Assembly: GCF_046533115.1 (NCBI RefSeq)
Contig: NZ_JAJQRC010000001.1
Location: 259,163 to 323,162, forward strand
Source: JAIRMO01 sp046533115
GTDB taxonomy: Bacteria; Spirochaetota; Spirochaetia; Treponematales; Breznakiellaceae
Direction of reading: 5' to 3'
Length of the DNA stretch: 64,000 bases
Both the position numbers and the translations under genes were made by a program. The notes beneath the pieces were generated by a model, which made no database searches, had not been told where the DNA came from, and saw only the letters and a list, made by a program, of their open reading frames with translations. This document shows positions 59,726 through 64,000 of this stretch, one piece after another; position 1 is the stretch's first letter, and each line of letters opens with the position of its first letter.

Positions 59726-60087
59726 TGAAGAAAATACCCAAAATCAACGCTAATGTCGTTCTCTGCAAATGCCCTTCCTCAAAAGGCGTGTTTGGCATCC
59801 GTATAGAAGAAAGGGAGCATGATTGGGTTCGTACCTGGGCCTTCAAAATAAATGAAAGCAAAGCCAAACGGGAAGGTTTTGATAAAGTAAAAATTACCAG
59901 TTCAATGATCGCTGCTTCTGAATATCCTGGTTGCCCATACTGTGGGACAATGAATATAGCATTGTGTTCTTGTGGTAAATTATTTTGTTGGTCTGGTGAA
60001 AGTGGACAATTAACCTGTCCCTGGTGCGGACAGCGGGACGATTATCATACAGTAGACACTATCGAATTTGAAGGAAAGGGCTTATGA
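59725..60087 (+). CDS. TerY-C-type zinc ribbon protein
   Basis: 120 residues starting MKKIPKINANVVLCKCPSSK. It continues FGIRIEEREHDWVRTWAFKI, a SEYPGCPYCGTMNIALCSCGKLFCWSG Cys cluster and CPWCG. This is the TerY-C metal-binding domain (elsewhere the C-terminus of TerY vWA proteins), here a separate gene. The ATG overlaps the stop of the 31-residue peptide; the 126-codon frame extension upstream is not used. It overlaps the kinase start by four bases. It probably senses or binds metal for the kinase/vWA pair. Confidence 0.85.
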   Translation: MKKIPKINANVVLCKCPSSKGVFGIRIEEREHDWVRTWAFKINESKAKREGFDKVKITSSMIAASEYPGCPYCGTMNIALCSCGKLFCWSGESGQLTCPWCGQRDDYHTVDTIEFEGKGL

Positions 60088-61412
60088 TTGAATTCAAAAA
60101 AGGTGAAGAGGTAAATCTTCTGGGTGGGGCATCAGCCAAAATCGAAAACAAACTCGGTCAGGGAGGGCAAGGTATTGTCTATTCCATAAGAATTGATGGA
60201 AAGCCCTATGCCCTCAAATGGTATACCTGTAAATTCAAAGACAAAGACGCGTTCCGAAAAAACATGGAACGGAATATTACCGAAGGACCGCCGGATAATA
60301 AATTTCTCTGGCCGCTTTTTATGACCAACGAACAAAACGGAAGCTTTGGTTATGTAATGAATCTTCGTCCAAAAGAGTATTCCGAATTTTCCGACATCCT
60401 TAATAAAACTGTCGAATTTCCATCAACTGAAATGGTAATCAATTCGGCCCTAAATATTGTAAATGGTTTCCGTTCCCTGCACCGTAAAGGATTAAGTTAC
60501 CAGGATTTGAATGATGGAAATTTTTTCATCAATGTAAAGAATGGCGACATTCTCATTTGCGACAATGACAATGTTACCCCCGATGGCAAGAAGAACAGTG
60601 GTAACATTGGCGGGAAACCCGGTTATATGGCACCGGAAATCGTGTGTGGAACTTCACATCCCAACTCTTTGACCGATTGCCATTCGTTAGCCGTCATATT
60701 ATTTAAACTATTCTGCCGCCATGACCCGCTTATGGGGGAACAATATGTAAAGAGCGTCTGCATAACGGAACAATGTGAATTTGAACTTTATGGTAAAAAC
60801 CCCATTTTTATTTTTGATCCAAACAATGCGATGAACCGCCCGGTAAAAGGCGTACATCCCAACCCCATAAAACTGTGGCCTCTGTATCCTGATTTTTTAC
60901 AAAGTGCCTTTGTCAAGTCCTTTGCGGAAGGCATGAAAAACCCCAATGCCCGTTTGCCGGAAAATGAATGGCAGAAAATACTGGTTCGCCTTCGGGATGA
61001 ACTACTTGAATGTCCGTCTTGCGGAGATGACCTGTTCCTTAACCATTTTCCGGCAGGTGAAACAATCAAGTGCGGCTGCGGACATTCCTACAGTTATCCG
61101 CTCCGCCTTGCCTTGGAGAAATACAACGTTCCCCTGTTCCCCGGCGTAAAATTCTATGCCTGCCATACCAGAGGCGGTAATGACGATTATACCACCGTGA
61201 CAGGCGAAGTAATAATGAATAAAAACAATCCTTCCCTATGGGGAATAAAAAACCTTTCAGGTGATTCATGGTTTATGACCCCTGAGAATGGAGAAGGAAA
61301 AAACATAGAAAACGGTTCGATTGTTCCCATTGTGGCCAATCTGGAACTGCAATTCAAAGAAACAGCCGGAAAAATCATAAAGGTTAAAGGAGGACAAAGT
61401 GGGTATTTTTGA
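60084..61412 (+). CDS. Ser/Thr kinase with zinc ribbon, TerY-P system
   Basis: 442 residues. Kinase domain at about 1-300: Gly loop KLGQGGQGIVY, the ATP Lys in YALKWYT, catalytic loop GLSYQDLNDGNFFI (HRD is YQD; the Asp and Asn are kept), metal site ICDNDNV in place of DFG, and GYMAPEIVCGT. A zinc ribbon near 315-340 (CPSCGDDLF ... IKCGCGHSY) is followed by a beta-rich tail. It overlaps the vWA start. A kinase of this form beside vWA and PP2C genes is the core of the TerY-phosphorylation triad. Confidence 0.88.
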   Translation: MIEFKKGEEVNLLGGASAKIENKLGQGGQGIVYSIRIDGKPYALKWYTCKFKDKDAFRKNMERNITEGPPDNKFLWPLFMTNEQNGSFGYVMNLRPKEYSEFSDILNKTVEFPSTEMVINSALNIVNGFRSLHRKGLSYQDLNDGNFFINVKNGDILICDNDNVTPDGKKNSGNIGGKPGYMAPEIVCGTSHPNSLTDCHSLAVILFKLFCRHDPLMGEQYVKSVCITEQCEFELYGKNPIFIFDPNNAMNRPVKGVHPNPIKLWPLYPDFLQSAFVKSFAEGMKNPNARLPENEWQKILVRLRDELLECPSCGDDLFLNHFPAGETIKCGCGHSYSYPLRLALEKYNVPLFPGVKFYACHTRGGNDDYTTVTGEVIMNKNNPSLWGIKNLSGDSWFMTPENGEGKNIENGSIVPIVANLELQFKETAGKIIKVKGGQSGYF

Positions 61413-62124
61413 CAAAGTTGAAGGCATTGTAAAACGTCAGATGGTTTTGTTTTTTATTGTTGACACATCAGGCAGCATGGAAGGAACTAAAATCGGCGCC
61501 GTGAATACGGCAATCCGTGAAGTGCTTCCTGAATTACAGGGAATTGGCGGCTCAGACGTTGACCTCAAAATAGCCTGCTTAAAATTTTCTTCCGGTTGTG
61601 AATGGATGCATCCTTCGCCCATTCCGGTTGAAAATTTTCAATGGAATACTCTTGCCGCAAACGGTGTTACGGATATGGGTGCGGCCTTTAAGGATTTGGC
61701 CTCAAAACTGTCAAAAGACAAATTTCTTAACGCTCCCTCGGCTTCGGTAGCTCCTGCAATTTTTCTTATGTCTGATGGTGAACCGACAGATGATTACAAA
61801 AGCGGACTTGTGGCTTTGCAGCAAAACAACTGGTATAAATATGCCATAAAAGTCGCTGTTGCTATTGGCGATGACGCAAACATTGACGTGCTTCGGGAAT
61901 TTACCGGAAATATCGAAGCGGTGATAACTGTTCATACCCCGGAGGCGTTGCGGAAGATGATACGCTTTGTTTCGGTAACATCGTCTCAAATTGGCAGCAA
62001 GAGCCAGCCCATGCAAAACGGACAGGTAGAATCCAAGCAGGATGCGATGATTGACCAGTTAAAAGATTTACAACAAACAGAACCTGACTTGAGCAAAATT
62101 TCAACCAGTGCCGACGATTGGTAG
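61399..62124 (+). CDS. TerY-like vWA domain protein
   Basis: 241 residues. VLFFIVDTSGSMEGTKIGAV is the DxSxS part of the metal-ion-dependent adhesion site, NGVTDMGAAF the Thr position, and AIFLMSDGEPTDD the final Asp. The C-terminal 60 residues are Gln/Ser-rich. GTG start with AGGAGG six bases upstream, overlapping the kinase. In Ter systems TerY is the phosphorylation target or scaffold. Confidence 0.92.
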   Translation: MGIFDKVEGIVKRQMVLFFIVDTSGSMEGTKIGAVNTAIREVLPELQGIGGSDVDLKIACLKFSSGCEWMHPSPIPVENFQWNTLAANGVTDMGAAFKDLASKLSKDKFLNAPSASVAPAIFLMSDGEPTDDYKSGLVALQQNNWYKYAIKVAVAIGDDANIDVLREFTGNIEAVITVHTPEALRKMIRFVSVTSSQIGSKSQPMQNGQVESKQDAMIDQLKDLQQTEPDLSKISTSADDW

Positions 62125-62149
62125 AATACGGCAAATTTGGGACAAAAAG

Positions 62150-63004
62150 ATGTTTATAAAATTCAGCGCAAAAGCCCAGGGTAAAAGCCATATCGAAAAA
62201 AATATCCCTTGCCAGGATGCTGCCGAGGCTATTTTGGGTTCTAACATTGGTATGGCTTTTGTTGCTGATGGACATGGCGGCGCAAAATACTTTCGTAGTG
62301 AAAGAGGCTCTGAACTTGCCGTTTCCGTTGCAAGGAAATCACTTTATGATTTTTATGGTAAAATCCTACGGCAAAAAACAGCTTTTTTTGACAAGAAGGC
62401 GGTAAGTATTGAACAAAAAAACAAGGAAATAACAGACTTTCTGAAACAGCTTGAAGGAAATATCATTTATCAATGGCGCAATTCGGTGATTGAACACCTG
62501 AATACAAATCCATTGACGGATGCCGAAAAAGAAATTTGCATTTCCAATAAAATAGATATGGACGATCCTTCAAACCTTATTCTTTTATATGGAACTACAT
62601 TGCTTGCTGCATTTATGTCCGGCAGCTTCTGGTTTGTTCTTCAGATAGGCGATGGCCTTATTGTTGTGCTTGATAATGATGGTATCGCCAGTTTGCCAGT
62701 ACCGGAAGATGAACGCCTGGCTTTCGGCAGAACAACATCCTTGTGCGATTCGGACGCAATAAAGAATTTTCGTGAAAATTTTGGTTTTGAATCAATAAAA
62801 GGCATAACCGTAGCCACAGACGGTGTTGCAGACTCTTTTGAACCCGAAAAATATCTCCGGTTTAACGAGGAATTGCTTGAAAAATTTACCCATATTCCCG
62901 TTAAAGCCGAAGCGGATTTACAGGAATTCCTACCGAGATTGTCAGAACGTGGCAGTGGTGATGATGTGGCCATCACAGGAATTTTTAGGCAGGAGGAATG
63001 TTGA
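62150..63004 (+). CDS. PP2C-family phosphatase
   Basis: 284 residues. FSAKAQGKSHIEKNIPCQDA at the N-terminus, MAFVADGHGGAKYFRSERGS with metal-binding Asp, TTLLAAFMSGSFWFVLQIGD with the central Asp, TVATDGVADSFE and the C-terminal GSGDDVAITGIF. All metal-binding acidic residues are present, so it is probably active and should reverse the neighbouring kinase. It lies 25 bases after the vWA gene; the start at 62150 fits the fold. Confidence 0.93.
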   Translation: MFIKFSAKAQGKSHIEKNIPCQDAAEAILGSNIGMAFVADGHGGAKYFRSERGSELAVSVARKSLYDFYGKILRQKTAFFDKKAVSIEQKNKEITDFLKQLEGNIIYQWRNSVIEHLNTNPLTDAEKEICISNKIDMDDPSNLILLYGTTLLAAFMSGSFWFVLQIGDGLIVVLDNDGIASLPVPEDERLAFGRTTSLCDSDAIKNFRENFGFESIKGITVATDGVADSFEPEKYLRFNEELLEKFTHIPVKAEADLQEFLPRLSERGSGDDVAITGIFRQEEC

Positions 63005-63008
63005 ATAT

Positions 63009-63926
63009 ATGGGTATGCCCCTTCCAGACGCATTAAAAATCATCCTCATTGATTATGGCGAGGATATACTCAATGATCCCAGGCTAACAAAAGCATATCT
63101 CAGCGATTATACCGGTGATGAAAGTCGCGTGGAAATCAAGATGCTGTTACAGCTATTTGAAAATAATATGCATTTTGAGATACTCAAATTAAAAGAGTTT
63201 GATGATCAAACACAAATGCAATTTGTCCGGCAGACTGCACTAAAATATTTTATGGGAAATTATAGTTTAGGCGTTTCAATTACTGAATTATTGTTTACCG
63301 TATTTTACGACCTCGGTTTTATTAAACGAAAAACATCGAAAAACACAAGCGTAAATATTATCGATCAAAAAATGGATTTGTGGAAAAAGAAACTTCTCGA
63401 CTTGGGTAAACGAAACAGACTTCTTAATTATCGGGACACAAAACGGTCAAGTTTAAGAATTGAGACTCCAACCCTTGATGAAATATGGAATAAAGTAGTC
63501 GTTAAAGGAAGGACATTGGAATTTCCCTATATTGACGAGTTTGACGAAGAAAATGCTAACCCTGTCAATCTCAATACCAAGAAATTATTGGTAAATGTTA
63601 TTACAACAAACCAGCCTCCCAGGGAACAGCAGAAAACTTTGAGAAACCTGAAATCAAAGAAAAAAAGTATCATTGAAGAACAAGGTGTAAATGTACTCCA
63701 TCTGGCTTTTGGCTTTATAAACTGGACAGAGCAAACCAATTCAAATGATATTTTCTCATCTCCGATGATACTGGTTCCGGCATCCTTGACCCAAAAATCT
63801 ATAACCTCGCCTTTTATGCTTACCATAGATGAAGATGACGTTGTAATGAATCCTACACTTGCTTACAAGATGGAACATGATTTTGGTATAGTCTTTCCTG
63901 ATTTTGATTCAATGTCAACAAGTTAA
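63009..63926 (+). CDS. DUF4011 N-terminal part of helicase-type effector
   Basis: 305 residues. A first helical part (MPLPDALKIILIDYGEDILN) is followed by DLWKKKLLDLGKRNRLLNYR, then RSSLRIETPTLDEIWNKVVV, and ILVPASLTQKSITSPFMLTI. This is the DUF4011 domain that opens large AAA/Upf1-like helicases with DUF3320 or nuclease tails, usually well over 1000 residues. Here a stop comes at 63926 before any Walker motif, with 74 bases of window left. Either the gene is truncated, or the helicase continues in another frame or as a separate gene. The start lies 5 bases after the phosphatase stop; GGAGG is near. Confidence 0.8.
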   Translation: MGMPLPDALKIILIDYGEDILNDPRLTKAYLSDYTGDESRVEIKMLLQLFENNMHFEILKLKEFDDQTQMQFVRQTALKYFMGNYSLGVSITELLFTVFYDLGFIKRKTSKNTSVNIIDQKMDLWKKKLLDLGKRNRLLNYRDTKRSSLRIETPTLDEIWNKVVVKGRTLEFPYIDEFDEENANPVNLNTKKLLVNVITTNQPPREQQKTLRNLKSKKKSIIEEQGVNVLHLAFGFINWTEQTNSNDIFSSPMILVPASLTQKSITSPFMLTIDEDDVVMNPTLAYKMEHDFGIVFPDFDSMSTS

Positions 63927-64000
63927 GCCCCTCCGGTCAACAATTTGATTTATGATTATGATGAAACTTCACCTTCCGAGGGGTTTTCCGCGGTGTTGAC

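Noticed and set aside
62823..63008. N-terminal extension of the DUF4011 protein
   Set aside because: It lies entirely in the phosphatase gene in another frame; the ATG at 63009 follows the phosphatase stop.
1..64000. CRISPR array
   Set aside because: No regularly spaced 25-40 base direct repeats were seen; the repeats found are pairs or triplets tied to tRNA or ABC sequence.

Overview
The window looks like the chromosome of a spirochete, most likely a Treponema of the termite-gut type. The support is a FlaA flagellar sheath protein, a radical SAM/SPASM protein that resembles the spirochete-specific spiro-SPASM family, an rpsA-cmk pair, several small Treponema-style lipoproteins and roughly balanced base composition. 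Species cannot be fixed from the sequence alone. There is no rRNA and no CRISPR array. Three tRNAs are present: Glu, Tyr and Thr.

Layout. 1-4.3 kb (+): end of PBP2, rodA and a fused radical SAM/DUF2344 protein. 4.4-12.0 kb (-): a long co-directional run of a small zinc-ribbon-like protein, yebC, ruvC, ruvA, cmk, rpsA, a GAF/sigma-54-type activator, a TPR membrane protein and a lipoprotein. 12.3-19.9 kb: NeuB-like synthase, an unknown protein and hisS on +, then an aminotransferase and a bifunctional aspartokinase/homoserine dehydrogenase on -. 20.0-25.1 kb is an accessory island starting at tRNA-Glu. The tRNA 3' end plus its terminator is repeated downstream. The island holds HicAB, a decayed second HicAB broken near an IS256-type remnant, a HigBA-like pair, and two related XRE-regulator/small-protein modules in mirror orientation around a lipoprotein. 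25.3-29.9 kb: trpDCFBA without trpEG. 30.0-34.2 kb: a specialised Hsp70 module of GrpE-like protein, short DnaK paralogue, TPR protein and a J-like/SEC-C protein with QPD instead of HPD. 34.2-38.1 kb: a chemoreceptor flanked by two near-identical copies of the end of an ABC exporter gene, the exporter itself being a frameshifted pseudogene. 38.2-47.1 kb: housekeeping and metabolic genes (deoC, oxidoreductase, tRNA-Tyr/Thr, aroH, DUF362, ybaK, thiN, cca, RelA/SpoT-TPR). 47.5-57.0 kb (-): flaA, a GerMN protein, an amidase and a five-gene surface-glycan-type cluster (ATP-grasp, PseG-methyltransferase fusion, SpsF-like cytidylyltransferase, glycosyltransferase-like, spiro-SPASM). 57-59 kb: hexosamine-kinase-like protein and a HAD phosphatase.

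59.6-64.0 kb is the most striking region. A tightly overlapping operon encodes a 31-residue membrane peptide, a TerY-C-type zinc ribbon protein, a Ser/Thr kinase with its own zinc ribbon, a TerY-like vWA protein, a PP2C phosphatase and the DUF4011 N-terminal part of a large helicase-type protein. This matches the TerY-phosphorylation triad coupled to a nucleic-acid-processing effector, a probable stress-response or anti-phage system. The effector ORF stops at 63926 before any helicase motif, so the truncation and whatever lies beyond the window edge are the main open question.
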